This document shows positions 46,988-56,613 of a stretch of 64,000 bases of DNA, piece after piece; the first letter of the stretch is position 1; each line of letters begins with the position of its first letter. The stretch is from positions 310,001-374,000 of the forward strand of contig NZ_JAAGOW010000001.1 of the NCBI RefSeq assembly GCF_010499245.1, in the 5' to 3' direction. Source of the stretch: Variovorax sp. WS11 (GTDB lineage Bacteria > Pseudomonadota > Gammaproteobacteria > Burkholderiales > Burkholderiaceae_C). A model generated the notes under the pieces. It was not told the origin of the DNA, made no database searches, and worked only from the letters and a program-made list of their open reading frames with translations. The position numbers were made by a program, and so were the translations under genes.

Positions 46988-47578
46988 ATGACCCCTACTT
47001 TTTCGATGTGCGTCTATTGCGGCTCGCGCCCCGGCGAGCGGCAGGAATTCTCGGCGGTGGCCCAGGCGGTCGGCCGCTGGATCGGCGAACGCGGCGGCCA
47101 GCTGGTCTACGGCGGCGGCCGCACCGGCCTGATGGGCACGGTCGCAGAAGCCACGCGCGCAGCCGGCGGCCGCGTCGTCGGCATCATCCCCAAGGCCCTG
47201 GTCGACAAGGAGCTCGCGAACCCGCTGTGCGACGAGCTGCACGTGGTCGACACCATGCACGAGCGCAAGGCCATGATGGGCGAGCGCGCCGACGCCTTCG
47301 TCGCCCTGCCCGGCGGCATCGGCACTTTCGAGGAGCTGTTCGAGATCTGGACCTGGCGCCAGCTCGGCTACCACGACAAGCCGATCGGCATCCTCGATGT
47401 GGCGGGCTACTACGCCGGCTTGCTCGACTTCCTGGCGCATAGCGTGCGCGAGGGCTTCATGGGCGAATGGCAGATGGGGCTGATCCGGTCGGGGGACCAA
47501 GCGCCGGCCCTGCTCGAGGCGCTGATCGAGGAAGCCGGCCGCCACCCCCGCGGCGACAAGCTCGCCGAAGTACTCTGA
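46988..47578 (+). CDS. LOG-family protein (cytokinin riboside 5'-monophosphate phosphoribohydrolase type)
   Basis: 196 residues with the LOG motifs: VYCGSRPGERQEFSAVAQAV, YGGGRTGLMGTVAEATRAAG, HERKAMMGERADAFVALPGG (the catalytic PGGxGTxxE reads PGGIGTFEE). Such enzymes release free base from nucleotide 5'-monophosphates; some activate cytokinins, relevant for plant-associated bacteria. It lies 65 bases after dgkA and is convergent with the PII gene. Confidence 0.92.
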   Translation: MTPTFSMCVYCGSRPGERQEFSAVAQAVGRWIGERGGQLVYGGGRTGLMGTVAEATRAAGGRVVGIIPKALVDKELANPLCDELHVVDTMHERKAMMGERADAFVALPGGIGTFEELFEIWTWRQLGYHDKPIGILDVAGYYAGLLDFLAHSVREGFMGEWQMGLIRSGDQAPALLEALIEEAGRHPRGDKLAEVL

Positions 47579-47582
47579 AAGC

Positions 47583-48065
<483 letters not shown>

Positions 48066-48142
48066 TCATTCGCCCCCGCGCGCCGATGGCTTGGGACGCG
48101 CGCCGCACGTCCGATCGCAGGGGCTGCTACGCTCGGCGGGCC

Positions 48143-49081
48143 ATGCGCCCAGGTTCTTCCTCCCCCGGCTTCTTTTCCTCCTTCTTCCCCTGGCTCCACA
48201 ACCAAGCCTACGTGCTGCTGGTGTTCACCACGCTGATCTGGGGCGCCAACGCGGTAGCCGCCCGGCTCGCGGTGGGCGAGGTCTCGCCGATGATGCTGAC
48301 CTTCTCGCGCTGGATCGTCTGCTGCCTGGCCCTCGGCCTGTGCGCGCGACAACAGATCGCCCGGCACTGGCGCGCCCTGCTGCCTTCGTGGCGCTTCATC
48401 GCGCTGATGGGCACGCTGGGCTTCACCGGCTTCAATGCGCTGTTCTACGCCGCGGCGCATCACACGACGGCCATCAACATCGCGATCATCCAGGGCACCA
48501 TTCCGGTGCTGGTTCTGCTCGGCAGCCTGCTCTTCTTCCGCACCCACATCGGCGGGCTGCAGCTGCTGGGCGTGGCGATCACGCTCGCGGGCATCGTGGT
48601 GGTGGCCTCGGGCGGCCACCCGGCGCAGCTGGCCGCGCTGGGCTTCAACATCGGCGACGTCTGGATGATCGTGGCCAGCTTGCTCTATGCCGCCTATGCG
48701 CTGGGCCTGCGACGCCGGCCGGACGTGCCGGCCATCGTCTTCTTCGCGGCGACCGCGGCGGTGGCCTGCCTGGTGTCGGTGCCGCTGCTCGCGGCGGAAA
48801 TCGCCATTGGCGACTTCTTCGTCCCCACGCCCAAGGGCTGGGCGCTGATCCTGTTCGTCGGGCTGCTGCCCTCCTTCATCTCGCAGGTCACCTTCATCCA
48901 TGCGGTCGGCCTGATCGGCCCGGCCCGGGCGGGCGTCTTCCTCAACCTGGTGCCGATCTTCGGGCCGCTGCTGGCAGTGCTCGTGCTCGGCGAGCCGCTG
49001 TCGGCCTACCACGCGGTGGCGCTGGCCCTGGTGCTGGGCGGCATCTACATCGCTGAGACCACCGGCCCCCGCAGCCGCTGA
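48143..49081 (+). CDS. EamA-family (DMT) exporter
   Basis: 312 residues, ten predicted helices in two EamA halves (about 22-150 and 160-305): YVLLVFTTLIWGANAVAARL, ALFYAAAHHTTAINIAIIQG, and in the second half AVGLIGPARAGVFLNLVPIF with GPLLAVLVLGEPLSAYHAVA. Substrates of such exporters are amino acids or other metabolites and cannot be told here. ATG at 48143 was chosen; the in-frame ATG at 48041 gives an unlikely basic N-terminus. Confidence 0.9.
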   Translation: MRPGSSSPGFFSSFFPWLHNQAYVLLVFTTLIWGANAVAARLAVGEVSPMMLTFSRWIVCCLALGLCARQQIARHWRALLPSWRFIALMGTLGFTGFNALFYAAAHHTTAINIAIIQGTIPVLVLLGSLLFFRTHIGGLQLLGVAITLAGIVVVASGGHPAQLAALGFNIGDVWMIVASLLYAAYALGLRRRPDVPAIVFFAATAAVACLVSVPLLAAEIAIGDFFVPTPKGWALILFVGLLPSFISQVTFIHAVGLIGPARAGVFLNLVPIFGPLLAVLVLGEPLSAYHAVALALVLGGIYIAETTGPRSR

Positions 49082-49095
49082 CGGAACGCACGCCC

Positions 49096-50406
49096 TTGAC
49101 CGACCCCGTCGTCCGCATCCACGGCGCCGCCTCCGAGATCGACGCCGCCGCCTGGGACAGCCTGCTGGCCGCGCAGGCCGCGCCCTCACCCTTCATGCGC
49201 CATGCCTACCTGGACGCCATGGAGCAGAGCGACAGCGCCTCGCCCCAGAGCGGCTGGGCGCCGCGCTTCCTCACGCTTTGGCGCGGCCGCGAGCTGATGG
49301 CGGCCTGCCCGATGTACCTCAAGGGCCACTCCTACGGCGAGTACGTGTTCGACTGGGCCTGGGCCAACGCCTACCAGCAGCATGGGCTGGCCTACTACCC
49401 GAAGGCCGTGGTGGCGGTGCCCTTCACCCCGGTGCCCGGGACTCGCCTGCTGGCGCGCGACGCCGCCAGCCGCGCCTTGCTGGTGCAGGCGCTGGTCGCC
49501 TGGTGCAAGGAAGAAGAGCTGTCGTCGCTGCACCTGCTCTTCGGCGCCGACGAGGACATCGAGGCCTGCGCCGATGCCGGCCTGATGCTTCGGCACACGG
49601 TGCAATTCCACTGGAAGAATGTGGCCCCCAAGCTCGGCACTGACGTGTCCTCGCTGCCCCCCGAGGGGGCGCGTTTCGCCTTGGGGCGGCCCGGCGGCGA
49701 AATGGCCCCCACGCTCGGCACTGACGTGTCCTCGCTGCCCCCCGAGGGGGCGCGTTTCGCCTTGGGGCGGCCCGGCGGCGAAACCTCCTGGTCCGATTTC
49801 GAGGCTTTCCTGGCCAGCCTCTCCCACGACAAGCGCAAGAAGATCCGCCAGGAGCGCCGCAAGGTGCATGACGCCGGCGTGCGCTTCCGCTGGTCGCGCG
49901 GCGCCGACATCCGCGAAGCCGACTGGGCCTTCTTCTACCGCTGTTATGCCCGCACCTACCGCGAGCACGGCAATCCGCCCTACCTGAAGCCCGAGTTCTT
50001 CGGCCGCATGGCCGAGGACCTGCCCGAGGCCTGGCTGTTGTTCATCGCGGAGCGCGGCGGCAAGCCCATCGCCAGCAGCCTGATCGCGCTGTCCGCCGAT
50101 GCCTCCGTTGCCTACGGCCGCTACTGGGGCGCACTCGAGCGCGTGGACTGCCTGCACTTCGAGGCCTGCTACTACCAGCCGCTCGCCTGGTGCATCGAGC
50201 ATGGCGTGCAGCGTTTCGAGGGCGGCGCACAGGGCGAGCACAAGATGGCGCGCGCGCTGATGCCGGCGAAGACCACCAGCGCGCACTGGCTGGCCCACCC
50301 TGCCTTCGCCGACGCAGTGGAGCGCTTTCTCGAGCGCGAGGACGAGGGCATCGCGAACTACCTCGACCACCTGGGCGAGCGCAGCCCCTTCCGTCACGCC
50401 GAGTAA
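49096..50406 (+). CDS. COG3146-type (FemAB/GNAT-like) acyltransferase-like protein with inserted tandem repeat
   Basis: 436 residues starting at TTG (MTDPVVRIHGAASEIDAAAW). Family blocks are PSPFMRHAYLDAMEQSDSAS, YGEYVFDWAWANAYQQHGLA with YYPKAVVAVPFTPVPG, then LRHTVQFHWKN, SWSDFEAFLASLSHDKRKKI, and HFEACYYQPLAWCIEHGVQR with FEGGAQGEHKMARAL. Between FHWKN and SWSDF are two copies of a 27-residue unit (APKLGTDVSSLPPEGARFAL and following) absent from the family, encoded by an 81-bp tandem repeat. Relatives are about 380 residues. The frame remains open, so a protein with an insertion in a surface loop may be made. Substrate unknown. Confidence 0.88.
   Translation: MTDPVVRIHGAASEIDAAAWDSLLAAQAAPSPFMRHAYLDAMEQSDSASPQSGWAPRFLTLWRGRELMAACPMYLKGHSYGEYVFDWAWANAYQQHGLAYYPKAVVAVPFTPVPGTRLLARDAASRALLVQALVAWCKEEELSSLHLLFGADEDIEACADAGLMLRHTVQFHWKNVAPKLGTDVSSLPPEGARFALGRPGGEMAPTLGTDVSSLPPEGARFALGRPGGETSWSDFEAFLASLSHDKRKKIRQERRKVHDAGVRFRWSRGADIREADWAFFYRCYARTYREHGNPPYLKPEFFGRMAEDLPEAWLLFIAERGGKPIASSLIALSADASVAYGRYWGALERVDCLHFEACYYQPLAWCIEHGVQRFEGGAQGEHKMARALMPAKTTSAHWLAHPAFADAVERFLEREDEGIANYLDHLGERSPFRHAE
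49622..49783 (+). repeat. 81-bp in-frame tandem duplication of palindromic repeat DNA
   Basis: Copies at 49622-49702 and 49703-49783 are nearly identical (they differ at one of the last positions and at one base near the start, CCAAG versus CCACG). Each contains CCCCC-CGA-GGGGG and the inverted pair TTTCGCC/GGCGAAA. From memory, this sequence type is a dispersed repeat in Variovorax and relatives. 81 is divisible by 3, and no stop codon appears. Confidence 0.9.
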
Positions 50407-50431
50407 AAAGCCGCACCTATACTCGTTGCCC

Positions 50432-50783
50432 ATGCTCCGATTCCGACGCTTCTGGTTCCTGCTGGCGCTGCTGCTGCCCCTGCAGTTGAGCTGGTCCGTC
50501 GCCAGCGCGTACTGCGCGCACGAGAGCAACCAGGCCACGCCACGCACATCGGCCACCATGAGCACTGTCCACAAGGCGGAGCTGAAGAACACCACCGCGA
50601 GCCAGGCTCGCCTTCGACGCCGATTCAGCAGCTGCCACGCCTCCTGCGTGCCTCGCTGCTGTCGCCTGCCCATTTCCTCCCGCAGCGGACTTCACGCACC
50701 TGCACGTACGCCGCCGCCGCAGCACTCACCTCTCCGCGCAACCGCGCGCCCCCGACCGGCCTCAGTGGCCGCGTCTCGCTTGA
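50432..50783 (+). pseudogene. czcI: czcI-like gene, multiply frameshifted
   Basis: The segment begins like the CzcI proteins that lead czc operons: MLRFRRFWFLLALLLPLQLS, with WSVASAYCAHESNQAT. The usual histidine cluster HIGHHEH is present at 50545-50565 but in another frame, VHKAELKN and SSCHASCV return to the first frame, and the typical end RAPDRPQWPRLA with TGA at 50781-50783 is in the third frame. At least three small indels are needed to restore one ORF. Either the gene is decayed or the sequence has errors here. The frame from 50432 stays open to 50848, but its C-terminal half is nonsense. Confidence 0.6.
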
Positions 50784-50854
50784 CCGGCGAGACGCGCAAC
50801 ACCTTCCCCTCGTTCCCGTCTCGCCGAATCCCTGGTTCAACCCTATGAGATTCG

Positions 50855-52135
50855 ATGCGAAGACTTCCTCTATGGCCGCTCGGACTGGCGGCCGCCCTGT
50901 TCAGTCCATTCGCCGTCCAGGCCCAGCCTGAGACTTCCGCAACCACGACCTCGGCCAGCGCAGCGGCCCCGCTGTCGCTGGCCGCCGCCACCGCGCTCGC
51001 CGAGGCGTACAGCCCGAGCGTGTCGGCCGCCCGTCGCGAGCTCGAGGCCAGCGAGGCCGAGGTGCGCCAGGCCGACCTGCCGCCCAACCCGGAACTGGCC
51101 GTGCTGCTCGAGGACGAGCGCCGCGCCACGCGCACCACCACCGCGCAGCTGAACATCCCGCTCGAGCTCGGAGGCAAGCGCGCCGCGCGCGTGGCCGAGG
51201 CCCGGCGCGCGAGCGAGCTGGCGCAAGCCGGCCTGCTGGGCGCGCAGGCCGAGCTGCGGGCCCAGTTGCTGGCCGCCTTCTTCAGGGTGTTGGTGGCGCA
51301 GGAACGCGTGAAGCTCGCGGACGCCTCGACCCAGCTCTCGACGCGCGGCGCGGACGCGACCGCGCGCCGCGTGGCGGCCGGCAAGATTTCGCCGGTCGAC
51401 GAGACGCGGGCCCGGGTCGAGCAGGCCAACGCCGGGCTGGAGTTGGCCGATGCCCGGGCCGAGCTGCAGAGCGCGCGCCAGGCCCTGGCTGCGTTCTGGG
51501 GCAGCCCCGAACTCGGCCAGGCGCAGGTCGAGGGCAAGCTCGACGCGCTGCCCGTGCGCGCCGATGCGCAGCAGCTGCTCGCCGCGCTCGAAACCGCGCC
51601 CACACTGGAAGCCAGCCGCCTCGAGTGGGAACGCCGCAAGGCCGCCGTCGAGGTCGAGCGCAGCAGGCAGACCCCGGACCTGACGCTGAACGTCGGCGCC
51701 AAGCGCTCCAACGACACGCGGATCACGCAGGCCGTGATCGGCGTGATCGTGCCGCTGCCCCTGTTCGACCGCAACGAGGGCCGGCTGCAGGCCGCGCTCA
51801 GCCGCGCAGACAAGGCGGAGGACGACTACCGTGCGACGCGCATCCGCCTCGCCAACGAAGCCCGGCAGGCCGCGTCCCAACTGGCGCTCGCCCGCGCTTC
51901 GGCACAGACGCTGAAAACCACCATCCTGCCCGCCGCGCAGCAGGCCCACGACGCGGCCACCCGCGGCTTCGAGGCCGGCAAGTTCGGCTTCCTCGACGTC
52001 CTGGACGCGCAGCGCAGCCTGCTGCAGGCGCGCGTGCGCTATCTCGGCGTCGTCGCCGGCGCCTACCAGGCGGCAGCCACCCTCGACCGCCTGCTCGGTC
52101 GCCAACCTCATCACGCACAGGCAGCAACACCATGA
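50855..52135 (+). CDS. czcC: heavy-metal efflux outer membrane factor
   Basis: 426 residues of the TolC/CzcC family. A signal peptide (MRRLPLWPLGLAAALFSPFA, cut near VQAQ) is followed by two repeats of the outer-membrane-efflux fold (about 40-225 and 240-420), with long coiled helices (EASEAEVRQADLPPNPELAV, RADKAEDDYRATRIRLANEA). It forms the outer-membrane duct of the CzcCBA pump. It overlaps czcB by 4 bases. Confidence 0.93.
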   Translation: MRRLPLWPLGLAAALFSPFAVQAQPETSATTTSASAAAPLSLAAATALAEAYSPSVSAARRELEASEAEVRQADLPPNPELAVLLEDERRATRTTTAQLNIPLELGGKRAARVAEARRASELAQAGLLGAQAELRAQLLAAFFRVLVAQERVKLADASTQLSTRGADATARRVAAGKISPVDETRARVEQANAGLELADARAELQSARQALAAFWGSPELGQAQVEGKLDALPVRADAQQLLAALETAPTLEASRLEWERRKAAVEVERSRQTPDLTLNVGAKRSNDTRITQAVIGVIVPLPLFDRNEGRLQAALSRADKAEDDYRATRIRLANEARQAASQLALARASAQTLKTTILPAAQQAHDAATRGFEAGKFGFLDVLDAQRSLLQARVRYLGVVAGAYQAAATLDRLLGRQPHHAQAATP

Positions 52136-53409
52136 CCTCCCCGAACAAGAAGAAGGCAGCGATCGCTGCCATCCTGATCCTCGGACTGCTCGCAGCCGTC
52201 GCCATCCTGACGACCGGGCGCTCGCCGGGCAGCGCGGAGCACGGTCACGAAGAAACCGAGGCCCACGCGGACCACGACCACCACGGCGAGGAATCGGGCG
52301 GCGGCCACAAGGAGCCCGAAGAGGCCCACGCCCATGGCGAAGCGAAGAAGGACAAGGCCAAAGCGTCCACCCACAAGGACGAGGCCAAGGTCGCGCTGAC
52401 CGAAGCCCAGATCCAGGCCGCCGGCATCACCCAGGAAAGCGCCGGCAGCGCCCGCGTGCAAGCCACGCTCCAGCTGCCCGGCGAGATCCGCTTCAACGAC
52501 GACCGCACCGCCCACGTGGTGCCGCGCCTCGCCGGCGTGGTCGAGAGCGTGCCGGCCAGCCTGGGCCAGCAGGTGCGCAAGGGACAGCTGCTGGCAGTGA
52601 TCGCCAGCACCGCGCTCTCGGAGCAGCGCAGCGAGCTGCTCACCGCCGAGCGCCGGCTCGCGCTGGCGCGCGCCACCCATGCGCGCGAAGAGAGCCTCTG
52701 GAAGGACAGGATCTCCGCAGAACAAGACGTCCTGCAGGCCCGCGCCGCACTGGAGGAGGCGCAGATCGCGGTACGCAACGCGCAGCAGAAGCTCCGGGCC
52801 GTCGGCGCGGGCGCATCGGCCGGCGCGCTCAACCAGTTCGAACTGCGCGCCCCCTTCGACGGCACCCTCGTCGAGAAGCACATCTCGCTCGGCGAGGCGG
52901 TGCGCGAGGACGCCAACGTTTTCACCCTCTCCGACCTGTCGACGGTCTGGGCCGAGATGGCCGTGCCCGCGCAGGAGATCGGCCGCGTGCGCGTCGGCGA
53001 GAAGGTGATCGTCAGCTCCACCGCCTCGCAGGAGAAGGCCGAGGGCACGATCTCCTACGTCGGCGCGCTGATCGGCGAGCAGACCCGCACCGCCAAGGCG
53101 CGCGTGACGCTGGCCAACCCGCAGCTCGCGTGGCGCCCGGGCCTGTTCGTCACCATCACCGTGCTCGCCGAGGAGGCCGAGGTGCCGGTGGCCGTGCGCG
53201 CGGAAGCGATTCAGACGCTGAGCGACAGGAGCGTGGTCTTCCTCGCCGTGCCCGGCGGCTTCGTCGCCCAGCCCGTGAAGCTGGGCCGCGCGGGCGGCCC
53301 CTTCGTCGAGATCGTCGAGGGCCTGCAGCCCGGCGCCCGCTACGCCGCCGCCAACAGCTACGTGCTCAAGTCCGAGCAGGGCAAGGCCGGCGCGAGCCAC
53401 ACCCACTGA
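52132..53409 (+). CDS. czcB: heavy-metal efflux periplasmic adaptor
   Basis: 425 residues. One N-terminal membrane anchor (about 9-27) is followed by a His/Asp/Glu-rich stretch (37-68, with HGHEETEAHADHDHHGEESG) likely to bind divalent metals. A barrel-sandwich and helical hairpin follow (VPRLAGVVESVPASLGQQVR, ERRLALARATHAREESLWKD), then beta-barrel domains and a membrane-proximal end SHTH. It links CzcA to CzcC. Confidence 0.94.
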   Translation: MTSPNKKKAAIAAILILGLLAAVAILTTGRSPGSAEHGHEETEAHADHDHHGEESGGGHKEPEEAHAHGEAKKDKAKASTHKDEAKVALTEAQIQAAGITQESAGSARVQATLQLPGEIRFNDDRTAHVVPRLAGVVESVPASLGQQVRKGQLLAVIASTALSEQRSELLTAERRLALARATHAREESLWKDRISAEQDVLQARAALEEAQIAVRNAQQKLRAVGAGASAGALNQFELRAPFDGTLVEKHISLGEAVREDANVFTLSDLSTVWAEMAVPAQEIGRVRVGEKVIVSSTASQEKAEGTISYVGALIGEQTRTAKARVTLANPQLAWRPGLFVTITVLAEEAEVPVAVRAEAIQTLSDRSVVFLAVPGGFVAQPVKLGRAGGPFVEIVEGLQPGARYAAANSYVLKSEQGKAGASHTH

Positions 53410-53421
53410 GGCGAGCGATCC

Positions 53422-56400
53422 ATGTTCGAACGACTCATCCGCTTCGCCATCGAACAGCGATGGCTGGTGCTCCTGGCCGTGCTCGGCATGAGCGCCCTGG
53501 GCATCTACAACTACGGCCGGCTGCCCATCGACGCCATCCCCGACATCACCAACGTCCAGGTGCAGATCAACACCCAGGCGCCCGGCTACTCGCCGCTGGA
53601 GACCGAGCAGCGCGTCAGCTACCCCCTCGAAACCGTGATGGCCGGCCTGCCCGGCCTGGAGCAGACCCGCTCGCTCTCGCGCTATGGCCTGTCGCAGGTG
53701 ACGGTGATTTTCAAGGATGGCACCGACATCCACTTCGCGCGGCAGCTGGTCAACCAGCGCATCCAGGAGGCCCGCGACCGGCTGCCCGACGGCCTGACAC
53801 CCGCGATGGGCCCGATCTCCAGCGGCCTGGGCGAGATCTACCTGTGGACCGTCGAGGCCGAGGATGGCGCGCGCAAGCCCGACGGCACGCCCTACACCCC
53901 CACCGACCTGCGCGAAATCCAGGACTGGATCATCAAGCCGCAGCTGCGCAACGTGCCGGGCGTGACGGAGATCAACTCCATCGGCGGCTTCGACCGCCAG
54001 TACCAGGTCGCACCCGAGCTGGAGCGCCTGGCCGCGCGCGGCCTCGGCCTGCAGGACGTGGTAGCCGCGCTGGAGCGCAACAACGCCAACGTCGGCGCCG
54101 GCTACATCGAGCGCCGCGGCGAGCAGTACCTGGTGCGGGCGCCGGGCCAGGTGCAGTCCATCGAGGACATCCGCGCCATCCTGCTCGGCAGCGCGCAGGG
54201 CGAGCCGGTGCGCATCGGCGACGTGGCGCAGGTCTCGCTCGGCCAGGAGCTGCGCACCGGCGCGGCCACCGAGAACGGCCGCGAGGTGGTGCTTGGCACG
54301 GTTTTCATGCTGCTGGGCGAGAACAGCCGCGCGGTCTCGCAGGCGGTCGACCGGCAGATGGCGCAGATCAATCGCAGCCTGCCGTCGGGCGTGAAAGCGG
54401 TAACGGTGTACGACCGCACGGTGCTGGTCGACAAGGCCATCGCCACGGTCAAGAAGAATCTGCTGGAAGGCGCGGCGCTGGTGATCGCGGTGCTCTTCCT
54501 GTTCCTCGGCAACATCCGCGCGGCCATCATCACCGCGCTGGTGATCCCGCTGTCGATGCTCTTCACCTTCACCGGCATGGTGGGCGGGCGCATCAGCGCC
54601 AACCTGCTGAGCCTCGGCGCGCTGGACTTCGGCATCATCGTCGACGGCGCGGTGGTGATCGTCGAGAACTGCGTGCGGCGCCTCGCCCATGCGCAGGCGC
54701 ACCACGGCCGGCCCCTCACGCGCGCCGAGCGCTTCCATGAAGTGTTCGCCGCCTCGCGGGAAGCGCGGCGGCCGCTGATCTACGGGCAGCTGATCATCAT
54801 GATCGTCTACCTGCCGATCTTTGCGCTCGGCGGCGTCGAGGGGAAGATGTTCCAGCCCATGGCCTTCACGGTGGTACTGGCGCTGCTCGGCGCGATGATC
54901 CTGTCGGTCACCTTCGTTCCGGCCGCGGTCGCGCTCTTCATCGGCCAGCGCGTCGCGGAGAAGGAGAACCGGCTGATGGAATGGGCGCGCCGCTGGTACG
55001 CGCCCGCCCTGCGTGGCTCGCTGGCCAACGCCTCGGTGGTGCTGACGGCCGTGGTCGTGCTGGTGCTGCTCTCGCTGCTGGCGGCCAGCCGGCTGGGCCG
55101 CGAGTTCGTGCCCAACCTCAACGAGGGCGACTTCTCGATCCAGGCGCTGCGCATCCCGGGCACCAGCCTCTCGCAGTCGGTGGAGATGCAGCAGCGGATC
55201 GAGACGCGGCTCATGCAGAAGTTTCCGGAGATCGAGCGCGTCTTCGCGCGCACCGGCACGGCCGAGATCGCCTCCGACCCGATGCCGCCCAACATCTCGG
55301 ACGGCTACATCATGCTCAAGCCCGAGTCCGAATGGCCTGCGCCGCGCCGCACGCGCGATGCGCTGCTGGCCGAGGTGCGCGAAGAGGTGGCCCGGCTCCC
55401 GGGCAACAACTACGAGTTCTCGCAACCGATCCAGCTGCGCTTCAACGAGCTGATCTCGGGCGTGCGATCCGACGTCGCGGTCAAGGTCTTCGGCGACGAC
55501 AACGAGGTGCTGAAGGCCACCGCCGACCGCATCGCTTCGGTGCTCCAGTCCGTGCCCGGCGCCACCGAGGTGAAGGTCGAGCAGACCACCGGCCTGCCGA
55601 TGCTCACGCTGCAGGTGGACCGCACCCGGGCCGCGCGCCACGGCCTCAACATGAACGAGGTGCAGGAGGCGATCTCGATCGCGATCGGCGGCAAGGCCGC
55701 GGGCACCTTCTTCCAGGGCGACCGCCGCTTCGCCATCGTCGTGCGCCTGCCGGAAGCGGTGCGCGGCGACCTGGAGGCGCTGCGCCGCCTGCCCATCGCG
55801 CTGCCGCGGGACGCGGCGGGCCGGACCGCCTTCGTGCCCTTGTCGGAGATCGCGACGCTGGCCATCGCGCCCGGCCCCAACCAGGTCTCGCGCGAAAACG
55901 GCAAGCGGCGCATCGTGGTCAGCGCCAACGTGCAGGGCCGCAGCATCGGCAGCTTCGTGCCCGAGGCCGAGGCCGCCCTGCAGGCCCGGGTGAAGGTGCC
56001 GGCCGGCTACTGGACCACCTGGGGCGGCACCTTCGAGCAGCTGGAGTCGGCGACCGCCCGGCTGAAGCTCGTGATCCCGCTCGCGCTGCTGCTGGTCTTC
56101 GTGCTGCTGTTCGCGATGTTCGGCAACCTCAAGGACGGGCTGCTGGTCTTCACCGGCATCCCCTTCGCGCTCACGGGCGGCATCCTTGCGCTGTGGCTGC
56201 GCGGCATCCCGCTGTCCATCTCCGCGGCAGTGGGCCTGATCGCGCTGTCGGGCGTGGCGGTGCTCAACGGGCTGGTGATGCTGTCCTTCATCCGCAACCT
56301 GCGCGAGGCCGGCCGTTCGCTGGACCAGGCCATCCACGAAGGCGCGCTGACCCGGCTGCGTCCGGTGCTGATGACGGCGCTGGTCGCATCCCTGGGCTTC

Positions 56401-56598
56401 GTGCCGATGGCGCTGGCCACCGGCACCGGTGCCGAGGTGCAGCGGCCGCTGGCCACGGTGGTGATCGGCGGCATCCTCTCGTCCACGGCGCTGACGCTGC
56501 TGGTGCTGCCGCTGCTGTACCGGCTGGCCCACCGGCGTGACGAGGACGAGCCGGCGGTCGCCGCAGGCGCCGTCGCAACGACGACAGGCGCGAGCTGA
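53422..56598 (+). CDS. czcA: heavy-metal efflux RND pump
   Basis: 1058 residues, twelve membrane helices and two large periplasmic domains. Helix 4 contains DFGIIVDGAVVIVEN from Asp402, the motif of divalent-cation (Co/Zn/Cd, also Ni) pumps rather than the Cu/Ag type. Other blocks: IPDITNVQVQINTQAPGYSP, PLETVMAGLPGLEQTRSLSR, QINRSLPSGVKAVTVYDRTV, GRRFVPNLNEGDFS-like REFVPNLNEGDFSIQALRIP. It expels metal ions using the proton gradient. No regulator gene (czcRS or cadR) lies nearby. Confidence 0.95.
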   Translation: MFERLIRFAIEQRWLVLLAVLGMSALGIYNYGRLPIDAIPDITNVQVQINTQAPGYSPLETEQRVSYPLETVMAGLPGLEQTRSLSRYGLSQVTVIFKDGTDIHFARQLVNQRIQEARDRLPDGLTPAMGPISSGLGEIYLWTVEAEDGARKPDGTPYTPTDLREIQDWIIKPQLRNVPGVTEINSIGGFDRQYQVAPELERLAARGLGLQDVVAALERNNANVGAGYIERRGEQYLVRAPGQVQSIEDIRAILLGSAQGEPVRIGDVAQVSLGQELRTGAATENGREVVLGTVFMLLGENSRAVSQAVDRQMAQINRSLPSGVKAVTVYDRTVLVDKAIATVKKNLLEGAALVIAVLFLFLGNIRAAIITALVIPLSMLFTFTGMVGGRISANLLSLGALDFGIIVDGAVVIVENCVRRLAHAQAHHGRPLTRAERFHEVFAASREARRPLIYGQLIIMIVYLPIFALGGVEGKMFQPMAFTVVLALLGAMILSVTFVPAAVALFIGQRVAEKENRLMEWARRWYAPALRGSLANASVVLTAVVVLVLLSLLAASRLGREFVPNLNEGDFSIQALRIPGTSLSQSVEMQQRIETRLMQKFPEIERVFARTGTAEIASDPMPPNISDGYIMLKPESEWPAPRRTRDALLAEVREEVARLPGNNYEFSQPIQLRFNELISGVRSDVAVKVFGDDNEVLKATADRIASVLQSVPGATEVKVEQTTGLPMLTLQVDRTRAARHGLNMNEVQEAISIAIGGKAAGTFFQGDRRFAIVVRLPEAVRGDLEALRRLPIALPRDAAGRTAFVPLSEIATLAIAPGPNQVSRENGKRRIVVSANVQGRSIGSFVPEAEAALQARVKVPAGYWTTWGGTFEQLESATARLKLVIPLALLLVFVLLFAMFGNLKDGLLVFTGIPFALTGGILALWLRGIPLSISAAVGLIALSGVAVLNGLVMLSFIRNLREAGRSLDQAIHEGALTRLRPVLMTALVASLGFVPMALATGTGAEVQRPLATVVIGGILSSTALTLLVLPLLYRLAHRRDEDEPAVAAGAVATTTGAS

Positions 56599-56613
56599 TG
56601 GTGCACGGAAGGC

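Noticed and set aside
52111..56532. Open frame of more than 1,400 codons on the strand opposite czcB and czcA
   Set aside because: It is the GC-rich shadow of the pump genes: high in His, Arg, Gly and Gln without any recognisable domain, while the plus strand encodes complete CzcB and CzcA.
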